Of a stretch of DNA of 38,794 nucleotides, positions 1 to 11,224 are shown piece after piece. The stretch spans positions 1 to 38,794 of the forward strand of contig JAHWKB010000004.1 of NCBI GenBank assembly GCA_019348115.1, given 5' to 3'. Each line of letters starts with the position of its first letter. The stretch's first letter is position 1. The position numbers were made by a program, and so were the translations under genes. The notes below the pieces were generated by a model, which was given only the letters and a program-made list of their open reading frames with translations, did not search any database and was not told the DNA's origin. The stretch comes from Actinomycetota bacterium. Lineage in GTDB: Bacteria > Actinomycetota > Nitriliruptoria > Nitriliruptorales > Nitriliruptoraceae.

Positions 1-607
1 GCGTCGCACCGACCTCGTCGGCGATGGACCGGAACGCCTCGAAGTCGAGCTGGCGCGGGTACGCGGACCAGCCGGCGATGATCAGCTTCGGCCGGTGCTC
101 GAGCGCGGCCTCCCGGACCTGGTCCATGTCGATGGTCTCGGTGTCCTCGCGCACGCCGTAGCTCGCGACGTCGAACCACTTGCCCGAGAAGTTGACCTTC
201 ATGCCGTGGGTGAGGTGGCCCCCGTGGGGCAGCGACATCGCCAGGACCTTGTCCCCCGGCATCACGGCGGCGTAGTACGCGGCGATGTTGGCGGACGCGC
301 CCGAGTGGGGCTGGACGTTGGCGTGGTCGGCGCCGAAGAGCTCCTTGGCGCGGTCGATCGCGAGCTGCTCGAGCGGGTCGATCGCCTCCTCGCAGCCGCC
401 GTAGTAGCGCTTGCCCGGGTAGCCCTCGGCGTACTTGTTGGTGAGGACCGAACCCTGGGCCGCCATGACCGCGGGCGAGGCGAAGTTCTCGCTGGCGATG
501 AGCTGCAGCTTGCTCTTCTGGCGCTCGAGCTCGGTGAGCAGTCCCTCGGCCACCTCCGGATCGGTGTCGCGGAGCTCGTCGAAGTCGGGACCCCAGAAGG
601 TGGACAT
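1..607 (-). CDS. glyA: Serine hydroxymethyltransferase, N-terminal part (runs off the left edge)
   Basis: Minus-strand translation from ATG at 607: [73 protein letters not shown]..., typical GlyA N-terminus. This frame is absent from the ORF list because it is open at the edge. Confidence 0.95.
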   Translation of the reverse strand, partial: MSTFWGPDFDELRDTDPEVAEGLLTELERQKSKLQLIASENFASPAVMAAQGSVLTNKYAEGYPGKRYYGGCEEAIDPLEQLAIDRAKELFGADHANVQPHSGASANIAAYYAAVMPGDKVLAMSLPHGGHLTHGMKVNFSGKWFDVASYGVREDTETIDMDQVREAALEHRPKLIIAGWSAYPRQLDFEAFRSIADEVGAT

Positions 608-662
608 GGGCGGCGGGCTCCTGGTGGGGAGGCGGGAGGAGGACGGATGGCGCCGTCCGAGC

Positions 663-1574
663 CTACCCCTCCGGCCCAGCCGTGACCCGGGACCCGGATG
701 CGTCGTCTTGTCCGTCGCGCTCGTCCCCCGCGTCGTTCGCCACGTCGTTCATGTAGCCGCCGATGAGCAGGCCCCACGAGATCGCGAGGAGCCACAGGCC
801 GCCGCCCACGAACGCGCCCAGGGCCCCGTAGGCCCGTCCGATGTCGGTCAGGCTGACGTAGAGACCGAGCGCCCCGGACGCCACCACGAACACGGCCGAG
901 GAGACGATCGTGCCGGGCAGGACCGGATGGGGGTCGTCGGGGTCGCGGTTCGGGGCGTAGCGGTACGCCAGCGCGGACGCGGCCGCCTGCGCGAGGACGA
1001 CGAGCGGCCAGAACAGCAGCCGGGAGGCGGTCTTCCACCAGCTGCCGGCGTTGGCCGCGCCGGTGTCGACCAGCGCCAGGCCCATGACCGCGAGGATGAT
1101 CGCCGCGACGGCCACGGCGACGGCGATGCCGCGCCGGCGGGCGCCCCGCCGGTCGTCGTCGACGCGGTAGGCGATGTTGAGCGACGACATCACCGCCCGG
1201 GACGCCTTCGACGACGCCCAGAAGGTCGCGAGGATGCTCACGAGGAGGCTCACCCCGACCCGCCCCCCCGTCAGGCCGGCGATCTCCAGGAGCTGCCCGG
1301 CGACGAGCCGCTGCACCTCGTCGGGGAACGACGTCGTCCAGGACTCGATGCGCCGGAACAGGTCGGCCGGGCCGCGCACGAGGGAGTAGACGGCGACCGT
1401 GGCCACGACGGCCGGGATGAGCGACAGGAGGACGTAGAAGGCGAGTCCGGCCGCGACGATCGCGACACGATCGTCCTCGGCGCGTCCACGCACGTCGCGC
1501 GCCTGCTCGGCGAGTCGGCCGACGCGCCCACCTCGGCGCGCGAGCCAGTCCTCGAGCCGTGCCAGGAGCCGCAT
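663..1574 (-). CDS. YihY/virulence factor BrkB family membrane protein
   Basis: [14 protein letters not shown]...[32 protein letters not shown]..., multi-TM BrkB/YihY pattern. ATG at 1574 overlaps the upstream stop (TGATG). Confidence 0.88.
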   Translation of the reverse strand: MRLLARLEDWLARRGGRVGRLAEQARDVRGRAEDDRVAIVAAGLAFYVLLSLIPAVVATVAVYSLVRGPADLFRRIESWTTSFPDEVQRLVAGQLLEIAGLTGGRVGVSLLVSILATFWASSKASRAVMSSLNIAYRVDDDRRGARRRGIAVAVAVAAIILAVMGLALVDTGAANAGSWWKTASRLLFWPLVVLAQAAASALAYRYAPNRDPDDPHPVLPGTIVSSAVFVVASGALGLYVSLTDIGRAYGALGAFVGGGLWLLAISWGLLIGGYMNDVANDAGDERDGQDDASGSRVTAGPEG

Positions 1575-2221
1575 CAGCGCGCCTCCCCGGGACGCCACCC
1601 GAACAGCTGCGGGGCGATGGCGTCGACGAGGGTGGCCAGCTCGTCGGCGGTCTCGACGTAGCCCTCGCGCGGCCCCCCGTAGGGGTCGGCGACGTCCTCG
1701 CTGCCGGGCGGGCGCGCGACGTAGGCGCGGGCGCCGTGGGCGAGGCGGGTGACGAACCGCACGCGCTCCCGGACGGCGAGATCGCCCTCGACGGGCTTCA
1801 GCGCGGCGGTGAGGCGGGCGAACTCCTTGATGGTGAAGGTCGAACGCGCCGCGGGCGGGTGGAGGCGGACGATGCGGCCGCGGTGCCGCTCGGTCATCGT
1901 GAGGACGAGGTCGGCGCGGGCCACGCCCTCCGCGTCCGTGACCCGCGCGACGTGGCGCGACAGGTCGAGCCCGCGCTCGACGGCCTCGTCCGCCGACAGC
2001 GGGGCGGCCGGCTCGCCGGCCAGACCGTGGATGCCGGAGCTCGAGAGGTGGACCGGGGCGTCGCGACCGATGCGCTCGGTCGCCGCCCGGCGCAGCATCG
2101 CCTCGGCGATCGGCGAGCGGCAGATGTTGGCCGTGCACACGACGACGATCTCGGCCACGGGGTCGCGGGGCCGTGGGTCCGCCGTGCCCTCGTCCGACCA
2201 GATGTCGCCCACGTCGCTCAC
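1574..2221 (-). CDS. Low molecular weight protein phosphatase (Tyr/Arg phosphatase family)
   Basis: P-loop VVCTANICRSPIAEAML (CX5R) and C-terminal SEDVADPYGG (DP motif). GTG start at 2221 overlaps the upstream stop (GTGA). Confidence 0.9.
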   Translation of the reverse strand: MSDVGDIWSDEGTADPRPRDPVAEIVVVCTANICRSPIAEAMLRRAATERIGRDAPVHLSSSGIHGLAGEPAAPLSADEAVERGLDLSRHVARVTDAEGVARADLVLTMTERHRGRIVRLHPPAARSTFTIKEFARLTAALKPVEGDLAVRERVRFVTRLAHGARAYVARPPGSEDVADPYGGPREGYVETADELATLVDAIAPQLFGWRPGEAR

Positions 2222-2916
2222 GCCTCCAGGTCGTCCGGCGGCGACACCGGGGTGGTGCCGCCGAGGTCGACCTCGATGGGGTCGAGCTCGCCGCGGGCGA
2301 CGGCGAGGGCCTGCTCGCCGTCGACGGCCCCCTCGCGCAGGACGTGCGGCTCGGGCCGGGTGAGGTCGACGATGGTCGACGGCTGGCTCGTCCGCCGGCC
2401 GCCCGCCTCGAGGTAGACGGCGACCCCGTCCCCGAGCTGCATCTGCGCGGTGGCGGCGTCCCCCGCCGGGGTCTGCCCCGACAGGTTGGCGGTGGACACG
2501 GCGAGGGGCCCGACCGCGCGGATGACGTCGAGCGTGACCTCCTCGAGGGGCATGCGGACCGCCACCGTGCCCTCGTTGTCCCCGAGGTCCCACATGAGGT
2601 TCGGATCGTTGGCGACGACGATCGTCAGGGGACCGGGCCAGTAGGCCGCCATGAGTCGCTCGGCGGCGGGTGGCACGGCCGTGACGAGGCCGTTCAGCTG
2701 CTTCGGCGAGCGGACGAGGACCGACAGCGGGAACCGCCGCGAGCGTCGCTTGACCTCGAACAGCCGGCGCGTCCCGCTCTTCGAGAACGCATCCGCCGCG
2801 ACCCCGTAGAGGGTGTCGGTCGGGAGCACCACGAGCTCCCCGCGACGCAGCGCCGCGGCCGCCCGCTCGACGACCTCGGCGCGATCGTCCTCCGGGACCG
2901 CGAGGAACTCGCTCAC
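2218..2916 (-). CDS. L-threonylcarbamoyladenylate synthase (Sua5/YrdC/YwlC family)
   Basis: RRGELVVLPTDTLYGVAADAFSKSGTRRLFEVKRRSRRFPLSVLV...YWPGPLTIVV...VAVRMP...STANLSGQTPA. GTG start at 2916 overlaps the prmC stop. Confidence 0.93.
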   Translation of the reverse strand: MSEFLAVPEDDRAEVVERAAAALRRGELVVLPTDTLYGVAADAFSKSGTRRLFEVKRRSRRFPLSVLVRSPKQLNGLVTAVPPAAERLMAAYWPGPLTIVVANDPNLMWDLGDNEGTVAVRMPLEEVTLDVIRAVGPLAVSTANLSGQTPAGDAATAQMQLGDGVAVYLEAGGRRTSQPSTIVDLTRPEPHVLREGAVDGEQALAVARGELDPIEVDLGGTTPVSPPDDLEA

Positions 2917-3826
2917 GCCGACCCTCCCGGCACACGGGCCCGGACGGCACGGTCGGCGCCGGTCAGGTCGGGGACGAGGGTCACGTCGACGAGCCCGGCG
3001 GCCACGGCGGCCCGAGCGGCGTCGGGGCCACGCCGGTCGTCGATCTCGAGCACGACGACGCCGCCGGGCCGGAGCCACCCGCGCGCCGCGGCCAGGAGCG
3101 CGTCGACCACCTCGTGCCCGTCCGGCCCTCCGACGAGGGCGCCGTCGGGGTCGTGGCCGAGCTCGGGCTCCCACGTCGCCCGGTCGCCGGCGGGGAGGTA
3201 CGGCGGGTTGGAGACGAGCACGTCGACCGATCCCCGGAGGTCCGTGGGGAAGCCGGCGAGGAGGTCGGAGCGGACGACGGTGCAGCTGGCGCCCCGCGCC
3301 AGGCCGGGCACGTCCGCCTCGCCGACGAGGACCGCCGCGAGGTTGTCCCGGGTGAGCGCGACGGCGTCCTCGGAGACGTCGCCGGCGTGCACGTCCGCCT
3401 CGGCGACCTCGGTGGCGACGGCGAGCGCGATGGCCCCGCTGCCGGTGCAGGGCTCGACGACGACCGGGGCGGGACCGGCGGCCCGGGCCGCCTCGATGGC
3501 GACGCCGGCGACGATCTCGGTCTCGGGCCGGGGGATGAACACGCCCGGACGGCAGATGAGGCGGAGGTGGCGGAACCACGTGGCGCCGAGGAGGTGCTGG
3601 AGCGGCACGCGCCGGGCCCGCTCGGCGACGAGACGCGCGAGCTCGTCCACGCGCGGATCGTCGGTCATCACCCCACTGCTGGTGCGACCACCCGCGTCAC
3701 CGAGCACGGCACGGACGAGCAGGCGCGCGTCCACGGCCGGGGTCGGGACGCCGGCGTCGGCGAGCGTCGCCGCGTGCCGTGCGACGAGCGCGTCGACCGC
3801 CATCGTGGACGACGTCGCCCGGACGG

Positions 3827-3830
<4 letters not shown>
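2913..3830 (-). CDS. prmC: Peptide chain release factor N5-glutamine methyltransferase
   Basis: VVEPCTGSGAIALAVA and VLVSNPPYLPAGD (NPPY) motifs; directly downstream of prfA with GTGA overlap. Confidence 0.94.
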
Positions 3831-4903
<1,073 letters not shown>

Positions 4904-4955
4904 GGTGGTCCTGGCGGGAGGAGCGGGCGGCGGGGATGCGGTGCGGGCCGCGCCG

Positions 4956-5999
4956 CTAGGCGCCGTCGAGCGGGTCCGTCGCCTGTGCCGCGTCGGGGCC
5001 GACGAGCACGCTCGGGAGGTCGCTGGGGAGCCGGCCGACGCGGTGCTCCTCGGGCACGACGGCCTCGAATGCGCGGATGGCGACCTCGATCTGGTCGCGG
5101 GTCGGCTGCCGGGTCGTGATGAGCTGGAGCCACAGCCCCGGCTTCATGATCGCCCGCACGAGGACGTTGTCGCCGTGCGCGGCGCCGAGCCGGAGGGACT
5201 CGTAGGCGAGCCCGGCGACGACCGGGAGGAGGACCACGCGCAGGGCCACGTGGTAGAGGAGCTTCACGAGGAAGCCCCCCGCCGGCGCGGGGACGAGCAC
5301 GCCGGCGACCGTGTAGACCACGAGCGCCAGCAGCATCACCATGATGAGGAAGTTGGTGCCGCAGCGGACGTGCAGCGTCGAGTAGCGGTCGACCACCTCG
5401 GGGTCGAGCACCTCGCCGTGCTCCCAGGCCGCGATCGTCTTGTGCTCCGCACCGTGGTACTGGAACACGCGCCGGATGTCGGCGATGAGGGAGATGAGCG
5501 AGAGGTAGCCGAGGAAGACCACGATCCGCACCACGCTCTCGACGAGGTGGAAGACCGCCCCGTCGCCGAGCTGGCCAGGGGTGACGGCGTCGACGCCCTT
5601 CACGGCCGCGGACGGGAGCAGGATGAAGATGCCGACGAACACCAGCAGCGCGAGCAGCATGGATGCGCCCATCGCGACGCTCGGGAGCTCCTCCTCGTCC
5701 TCCTCGGACAGCGCCTGCTCCGCGGAGATGCCGAGGGCCTTCATGCCGATCGACATCGCGTCGCCGAGCGCGTAGACGCCCCGGACGAGCGGCTTCTTGA
5801 AGATCGGGTAGCGGTCCGGGAAGTCCGAGACCGGGTGCCGCTCGATGTGGATCTGCCCCGTCGGCCGGCGGACGGCGACCGCCCAGATGTCGGCTCCACG
5901 CATCATCACGCCCTCGATGACGGCCTGCCCCCCGTAGTAGTGGGGCGCCATCTCGAGCGGCTGGACCTTGTGGTCGCGGCCGTCGCGCGATGAGGTCAC
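4956..5999 (-). CDS. DUF1385 domain-containing membrane protein
   Basis: PHYYGGQAVIEGVMMRGADIWAVAVRRP..., ...RRVFQYHGAEHKTIAAWE...RCGTNFLIMV. Start could be GTG 5999 or ATG 5951. Confidence 0.9.
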   Translation of the reverse strand: MTSSRDGRDHKVQPLEMAPHYYGGQAVIEGVMMRGADIWAVAVRRPTGQIHIERHPVSDFPDRYPIFKKPLVRGVYALGDAMSIGMKALGISAEQALSEEDEEELPSVAMGASMLLALLVFVGIFILLPSAAVKGVDAVTPGQLGDGAVFHLVESVVRIVVFLGYLSLISLIADIRRVFQYHGAEHKTIAAWEHGEVLDPEVVDRYSTLHVRCGTNFLIMVMLLALVVYTVAGVLVPAPAGGFLVKLLYHVALRVVLLPVVAGLAYESLRLGAAHGDNVLVRAIMKPGLWLQLITTRQPTRDQIEVAIRAFEAVVPEEHRVGRLPSDLPSVLVGPDAAQATDPLDGA

Positions 6000-6150
6000 G
6001 GCGTGCCTTTCGGAGGTCGGTGCGCTGCCGCTACGGGACCGGCGGGCGGACGAGACGGTACCGGCGCGTGGGTGCGGTCACCGACCGCGATGCTCCCGCC
6101 CCTCGCCGTCATCGCAAGCGGCTGACGCAGCCCGGTCCGCCTCGGGAACG

Positions 6151-6182
6151 CGTCGACCCCGGCGCGGACGCCGGGGTCGACG
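6151..6182. terminator. Hairpin terminator downstream of the acidic-protein gene
   Basis: Perfect 14-bp stem with 4-nt loop: CGTCGACCCCGGCG-CGGA-CGCCGGGGTCGACG. Confidence 0.65.
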
Positions 6183-6205
6183 GGTGGATCAGCTGCGGGA
6201 GGTGC

Positions 6206-6877
6206 TCAGCCCTCGGAGTCCGGGGCGCCAGCGCCCTCGGGGCGGTACTGGGCGTCCTGACGCCCGCCGTCGGCGTCGTCCGCCTCAGCGCCGTCCTCGT
6301 CCTCGTCCTCGAGGTCGTCGTCACCCTCGGCGGTGTCGGCCCTGCCCTGGCCCGTGGCCGCCTCATCGGCGGCGTCGGCCCGGCGCTCGGCCGGGTCGGT
6401 CTCGGCCTCGGCGTCGTCGTCAGCACCGTCGGCGTTGGCGCGGCCGGCCTCGGCGCGGGTCGCGGCCTCGGCGCGGCGCTCCTCGGCCTGGCCCGCGTCG
6501 GCGGAGCCGTTGGCCTCACGCACGGCCGTCGAGATCGCCTCGCCGCGCTCGCGGCCCTCGAGGCCCTCGCCGGCGGTGGTCGCGGCCTCGGAGACCTCGT
6601 TGCCCCCATCGGCGTCCGCGTCCGCGTCGGCCTCGGCGTCGGCGTCGTTCTCGATCTCGTTGTCAGCCTCGTTCTCGACGAGCTCGGTCTCGAGGGTGTC
6701 ACCGGACTCGTCGTCGCGCTCGGCGCCGATCAGCTCGTCGACCTGGGTCTGGATGTCGGCCGGGAGGTTCCCGGTCACGGCGGCGGTGCCGACACCCGTG
6801 ACGGTGAGGACGGCACCCGCGGCAGCGACGCCGGCCTTGGAGGCGGCGGCGGTGAGGAGGGATGCGAGGAAAGCCAT
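6206..6877 (-). CDS. Hypothetical Asp/Glu/Ala-rich acidic protein with hydrophobic N-terminal segment
   Basis: MAFLASLLTAAASKAGVAAAGAVLTVTGVGTAAVTGNLPADIQTQVDEL... then long acidic low-complexity tail (NDADAEADADADADGG, DDDLEDEDEDGAEADDADGG). Followed by a strong hairpin. Confidence 0.65.
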   Translation of the reverse strand: MAFLASLLTAAASKAGVAAAGAVLTVTGVGTAAVTGNLPADIQTQVDELIGAERDDESGDTLETELVENEADNEIENDADAEADADADADGGNEVSEAATTAGEGLEGRERGEAISTAVREANGSADAGQAEERRAEAATRAEAGRANADGADDDAEAETDPAERRADAADEAATGQGRADTAEGDDDLEDEDEDGAEADDADGGRQDAQYRPEGAGAPDSEG

Positions 6878-7120
6878 GTCGGTGCTCCTGCGTGGCGAGT
6901 GGGAGATGCGGCCACGTTCCGTCGGGCCAGCGACACATGGTCACCATGGGTTACGCAGTGGTGAACACCGCGCGCGGACCGCTCCCTCACGTGCGCTCTG
7001 CAGGTGACGTTCTGTCCGGTCCGACCGTTCCGCAGGCGGCGCCGTTCCCGACGGCGAAGGCCCCGGCCGGATCCCTTCCCGGGTGGCGACGCGGCCGCCC
7101 CGTCCCGTAGGAGCACCCAC

Positions 7121-8668
7121 GTGCGACCCGACCACTGGCGCTCCTGCGCCCTCGCCGCCGCCTCCCTGGCGACCGCGGTCCTGACCGCTGCGGCCCCGGT
7201 CCCCGCGGCCCCGGCCGACGGCCCCGCCCACGACGGCGAGCACGTCCTCGTCGGCTTCGCGCCGACGACGACCGGCGCCGAGCGGGCGACGGCGCACGCC
7301 GCCGAGGGCGCCCGGGTCGTCAACCGGTTCGAGCGGTTCTCCCTCGACGTCGTGGAGCTCCCCGACGGCGCCGACCCGGTCGTCTGGAGCGCCCGCTACG
7401 AGCGCCGGGCCGGCGTCGCCTACGCCCACCCGAACTGGGAGATGGCGCTCCTCGCGACCCCCAACGACGCGCAGTTCTCCGACCTCTGGGGCCTCCACAA
7501 CACCGGACAGCCCGTCACGGGCTCGTTCGTCAGGGGTGTGGCGGACGTCGACATCGACGCCCCGGAGGCCTGGGACGTCGCCTACGGCACCACGTTCCCC
7601 TCGGGCGGCGGGACCCGCGTCGGCATCCTCGACACGGGCATCGATCCCACCCACCTCGACCTGCAGGGCAAGACCAAGGCCTGCGCCAGCGCCCTCTCCG
7701 CCACCGGCGTCGTCGTGACCGGCTCGTGCACGGACGACAACCTCCACGGCACCCACGTGGCCGGCACCGTCGCGGCGATCGCCGACAACGGCGTCGGCGT
7801 GGCCGGGGTGGCCCCCGACGCCGAGCTCGCGATCTTCAAGGCGCTCAACTCGGCGGGGGTCGGCTTCTACGCCGACATCGTGGCCGGGGTGGAATGGCTG
7901 TCCACGACCGGCAACGCGCCGATCATCAGCATGAGCATCGGCGGCCCCGAGGACAAGGCGCTCAACCGGGCGCTCACCGACGCCGCCAGCCGCGGCACGC
8001 TCCTCATCGCTGCCGCTGGCAACGACGGCGACGAGACCCCGAACTGGCCCGCCGCCCACGCCGACGTCATGTCGGTGAGCGCGGTCGACGCCGCCGGGAA
8101 GCGTGCGAGCTTCAGCACCTGCAACGAGGACGTGGAGATCGCGGCGCCCGGCGTCGACATCTGGTCCACCGCCCCGGGCAACACCTACGTCGCGATCGAC
8201 GGCACGTCCATGGCCACGCCGCATGTGTCCGGCGCCGCTGCCCTGCTCATGAGCGAGAAGGGCACGGACGCGTCCCAGACCCGCTCCGCGCTGCGCAACT
8301 CGACCGAGCGCTCGGGCAACTGCAACGGTGTCGGCCTGCTGAACCTCGCGCTCGCGCTCGGCGGATCCAGCAGCGGGGGCGGTGGCGACGACGGCAGCAC
8401 CGACCCCGTGACCTCGGACCCGGGCGCCATCACCGGGACCGTCACCGTGCACCGCAGCGGTGCGGCCATCCCCGGCGCGACCGTCGACTGCGGCAGCGCA
8501 GGATCGGCGACGACCGCCGGCGACGGTGGCTACACGATCTCCGACGTCACGGCCGGCAGCTACTCGTGCACCGCAAGTGCCACCGGGTACCGCAGCCGGT
8601 CGTCCTCGGTGACGGTGTCCTCCGGTCAGACCACGACCGCGAACTTCGTGCTCCGCCCGAAGCGGTGA
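7121..8668 (+). CDS. Secreted S8 (subtilisin-like) serine protease with C-terminal carboxypeptidase-regulatory-like domain
   Basis: Signal peptide, pro-region, triad motifs VGILDTGID / LHGTHVAGTVAAIADN / DGTSMATPHVSGAAAL, then GAITGTVTVHRSGAAIPGATVDCGSAGSATTAGDGGYTISDV. GTG 7121 preceded by taggag. Confidence 0.92.
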   Translation: MRPDHWRSCALAAASLATAVLTAAAPVPAAPADGPAHDGEHVLVGFAPTTTGAERATAHAAEGARVVNRFERFSLDVVELPDGADPVVWSARYERRAGVAYAHPNWEMALLATPNDAQFSDLWGLHNTGQPVTGSFVRGVADVDIDAPEAWDVAYGTTFPSGGGTRVGILDTGIDPTHLDLQGKTKACASALSATGVVVTGSCTDDNLHGTHVAGTVAAIADNGVGVAGVAPDAELAIFKALNSAGVGFYADIVAGVEWLSTTGNAPIISMSIGGPEDKALNRALTDAASRGTLLIAAAGNDGDETPNWPAAHADVMSVSAVDAAGKRASFSTCNEDVEIAAPGVDIWSTAPGNTYVAIDGTSMATPHVSGAAALLMSEKGTDASQTRSALRNSTERSGNCNGVGLLNLALALGGSSSGGGGDDGSTDPVTSDPGAITGTVTVHRSGAAIPGATVDCGSAGSATTAGDGGYTISDVTAGSYSCTASATGYRSRSSSVTVSSGQTTTANFVLRPKR

Positions 8669-8712
8669 GCTCCTGACCGCCGACGGGACGGCTTCCAGGT
8701 GCGGGAACAGCG

Positions 8713-8738
8713 ACGCCGCCGGCAGATGCCGGCGGCGT
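8713..8738. terminator. Hairpin between convergent protease and rpmE genes
   Basis: ACGCCGCCGGC-AGAT-GCCGGCGGCGT, perfect 11-bp stem. Confidence 0.6.
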
Positions 8739-8762
8739 GGCGGATGCAGAGCTGGGCTGGGC

Positions 8763-8966
8763 TCAGCCCTTCTTCTCGAGGCGCCGCTTGAAGCGGTCGA
8801 CCCGGCCACCGGTGTCGACGAGCTTCTGCTTGCCCGTGTAGAACGGGTGGCACTCGGAGCAGAGCTCGACGGAGATCTTCTCCGCCGTGCCGCCGGTCTC
8901 GAACGTGTTCCCGCAGGAACAGGTGACCTTGGTGGTCGTGTACTCGGGGTGGATGCCCTGCTTCAT
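8763..8966 (-). CDS. rpmE: 50S ribosomal protein L31, zinc-binding (Cys-containing) type
   Basis: [62 protein letters not shown]. Confidence 0.96.
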   Translation of the reverse strand: MKQGIHPEYTTTKVTCSCGNTFETGGTAEKISVELCSECHPFYTGKQKLVDTGGRVDRFKRRLEKKG

Positions 8967-9176
8967 GGAGGTCCCTTCCGGGGCGGTCCGATGCCGACCG
9001 GACCGCGTTGTTCTGGGATGTCGCGCGACGGACGGGCCCGCCGGCGGGTGGACGTGGACGGCGGGGGATCGTGCTCGAGCGCCGGCCCACAGATGTGCCG
9101 CCGGTCGCCCGGCGGCTCGTTGCCAGCGTACCGGACCCTCTGCGACGCGGCGACCGGCGGGGGTCGTCCCCGGACG

Positions 9177-9962
9177 CTACGGCGTGAGCCCGCATGCGGG
9201 GAGGACGATCGCGGCGAGCGCGCCGTCCCCCTCCACGTCGAGGGCGGTCGCCCGCGGGGCGTCGGCGCGTCCCGCACCGATCGCGACGAACTGCTCGACG
9301 GTGACCGGGATGCGGACGGTCGGGTCGCCCTCGGCATCCGCTCCGTCGAGGGCCACCTGGAACGACCGGGCCGGGTCGTCGGTGAGCTCGAAGCGGACGA
9401 CGCCGGGTCGGCCGAGCTTCGTCGGGAGGACCGCAGCGAGGCCCTTCGCGAACCGTTCGACGACGATGGCCGGAGCGGGCCCGCTCGTGTGCCCGGACCT
9501 GCCGACGGCCCGGCGCACGTCCTGCTCGTGCGCGTAGAGGTCGACCACCCGGATGGGGAGGGAGCGGTAGAGCGGCTCCGTCCCTCCTCTGAAGCTCGGC
9601 CCGTCCTCGGCGACATCGGTGTGCGCGGCGAGCTGGGACCTGCGGCGGGCGACGGCGCCTTCGAGCTCCGCGACGACCTCCTCGCGCGATCGCCCGCGTC
9701 GGACGTCGACGAGCACCTCCATGAACCGACCGACGTCGTCGCGGACGTGCGCGGTGTCGCCGGCCAGCGCGTGATCGTCCGGGTACGGGTCGCCGGCGAG
9801 GAGCGCCTCGAGGCTGGCGACGTGGGCGACCTGGTCGGCCACGTCCCAGCCGGGGCAGCCGGTCGGACGGTGCCAGTCGGCGTCGTCGAGGTCGCGGACG
9901 AGCTCCGTGAACGACCGGTAGATGTCCTCGTGCGCCCGGACGAGGGTGGCGAGGTCCTGCAC
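9177..9962 (-). CDS. Maleylpyruvate isomerase/DinB-like (MDMPI) family protein
   Basis: MQDLATLVRAHEDIYRSFTELVRDLDDADWHRPTGCPGWDVADQVAHVASLEALLAGD...PIRVVDLYAHEQDVRRAVGR, MDMPI N-terminal pattern. GTG start. Confidence 0.8.
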   Translation of the reverse strand: MQDLATLVRAHEDIYRSFTELVRDLDDADWHRPTGCPGWDVADQVAHVASLEALLAGDPYPDDHALAGDTAHVRDDVGRFMEVLVDVRRGRSREEVVAELEGAVARRRSQLAAHTDVAEDGPSFRGGTEPLYRSLPIRVVDLYAHEQDVRRAVGRSGHTSGPAPAIVVERFAKGLAAVLPTKLGRPGVVRFELTDDPARSFQVALDGADAEGDPTVRIPVTVEQFVAIGAGRADAPRATALDVEGDGALAAIVLPACGLTP

Positions 9963-10078
9963 GCGGGTCCCCTTCCTGTCCTCGGCGTGGCGGCCGGGGC
10001 GACCGGCCGTCCGTCGGCGGTCGGGCCCGGCGTCCGGGTCCGCGACGCGGCACCGTAGCCGTGACCCCGGAGGACGCC

Positions 10079-10516
10079 ATGGCGCAGAACACGGTCCACA
10101 TCGATGCTCCCCCCGAGGAGGTGTTCGCGGCGCTGCTCGTCCCCGAGCACTACGCGGACTGGGTCGTCGGCACGAAGGAGGTCCGCGGCGCGGACGACGA
10201 TTGGCCTGCCGTGGGCTCGCGGCTCCACCACACCGTCGGCGTGGGACCGATCACCGTCCGCGACCACACCCTGGTCCAGACCATCGAGCCGCCGCGGCGA
10301 CTCGTCCTCCTGGCGAAGGCCGGCAAACTCGGTGACGCACGGGTCGAGATCGTCCTCGCGGCGGACGGCGACGGCACCGAACTGACCATGGACGAGGTGG
10401 CTGTCAGCGGCCCCGGCGAGACGGTCCCGGACGCGCTCACCGAGCCGGCGATCTTCAGCCGCAACGGCGAGTCGCTCCGCCGGCTCAAGCGCCTGGTCGA
10501 GGAGGGGCCCCTCTAG
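10079..10516 (+). CDS. SRPBCC (START/Bet v1-like) family protein
   Basis: MAQNTVHIDAPPEEVFAALLVPEHYADWVVGTKEVRGADDDWPAVGSRLHHTVGVGP..., SRPBCC opening motif. Confidence 0.82.
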   Translation: MAQNTVHIDAPPEEVFAALLVPEHYADWVVGTKEVRGADDDWPAVGSRLHHTVGVGPITVRDHTLVQTIEPPRRLVLLAKAGKLGDARVEIVLAADGDGTELTMDEVAVSGPGETVPDALTEPAIFSRNGESLRRLKRLVEEGPL

Positions 10517-10530
10517 CCCGACCGGGAAGG

Positions 10531-10551
10531 GCCGACCGCCGGACGGTCGGC
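10531..10551. terminator. Hairpin after the SRPBCC gene
   Basis: GCCGACCG-CCGGA-CGGTCGGC, 8-bp perfect stem. Confidence 0.45.
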
Positions 10552-10585
10552 GTGGCAGGCTCGCCTCCCGACGTTCGGAGCGCGC

Positions 10586-11224
10586 GTGCACATCGTCATC
10601 CCGGTCTTCGAGGCCCTCACGGCCCTGGACGCGGTCGGACCGTACGAGGTGCTCCAGCGGCTCCCCGGTGCCACCGTGACGTTCGCCGGGCACGAGGCCG
10701 GGCCGGTCCGGACCGAGAACGGCTTCCTCGGGGTGCTGGCCGACACGACGTTCGAGGATGCGGGGCAGCCGGACGTGGTCGTCGTCCCGGGCGGGATCGG
10801 CACCCGTGCGCTGCTCGAGGACGAGCGCCTCCTCGGGTGGCTCCGCGACGTCCACGCCGGCAGCCGGTTCACCACGTCCGTCTGCACCGGCTCGCTCCTG
10901 CTGGCCGCCGCTGGGCTCCTCGACGGACTGACCGCGACGACGCATTGGGGCGCCCGCGACGTGCTGCGCCGGCTCGGCGCCGAGCCGGTCGCGGAGCGCG
11001 TCGTCGAGCACCTCGACCGACGGATCATCACGGCCGCGGGCGTGTCGTCCGGGATCGACATGGCGCTGCGGCTCTCGGAGCTGCTCGTCGACCGGACGGC
11101 CGCCGAGGCGATGCAGCTCATGATCGAGTACGACCCGCAGCCGCCGACGTCGGTCGGTCGGATCGAGCTCGCCGGCGAGGACGTCCTCGCGCGGGTGGCG
11201 GCCTACTCGGAGGACAAGCGCTGA
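10586..11224 (+). CDS. DJ-1/PfpI (GATase1-like) family protein
   Basis: MHIVIPVFEALTALDAVGPYEVLQRLPGATVTFAGHEAGPVRTENG...VVVVPGGIGT...TSVCTGSLLLAAAGLLDG (nucleophile Cys). GTG start. Confidence 0.87.
   Translation: MHIVIPVFEALTALDAVGPYEVLQRLPGATVTFAGHEAGPVRTENGFLGVLADTTFEDAGQPDVVVVPGGIGTRALLEDERLLGWLRDVHAGSRFTTSVCTGSLLLAAAGLLDGLTATTHWGARDVLRRLGAEPVAERVVEHLDRRIITAAGVSSGIDMALRLSELLVDRTAAEAMQLMIEYDPQPPTSVGRIELAGEDVLARVAAYSEDKR

Noticed and set aside
5990-6964. 324-aa plus-strand ORF antisense to the acidic-protein gene
   Set aside because: Val/Leu/Gly-rich mirror of the acidic repeats, a typical GC-bias antisense frame. The minus-strand gene has a better start region and a downstream terminator.
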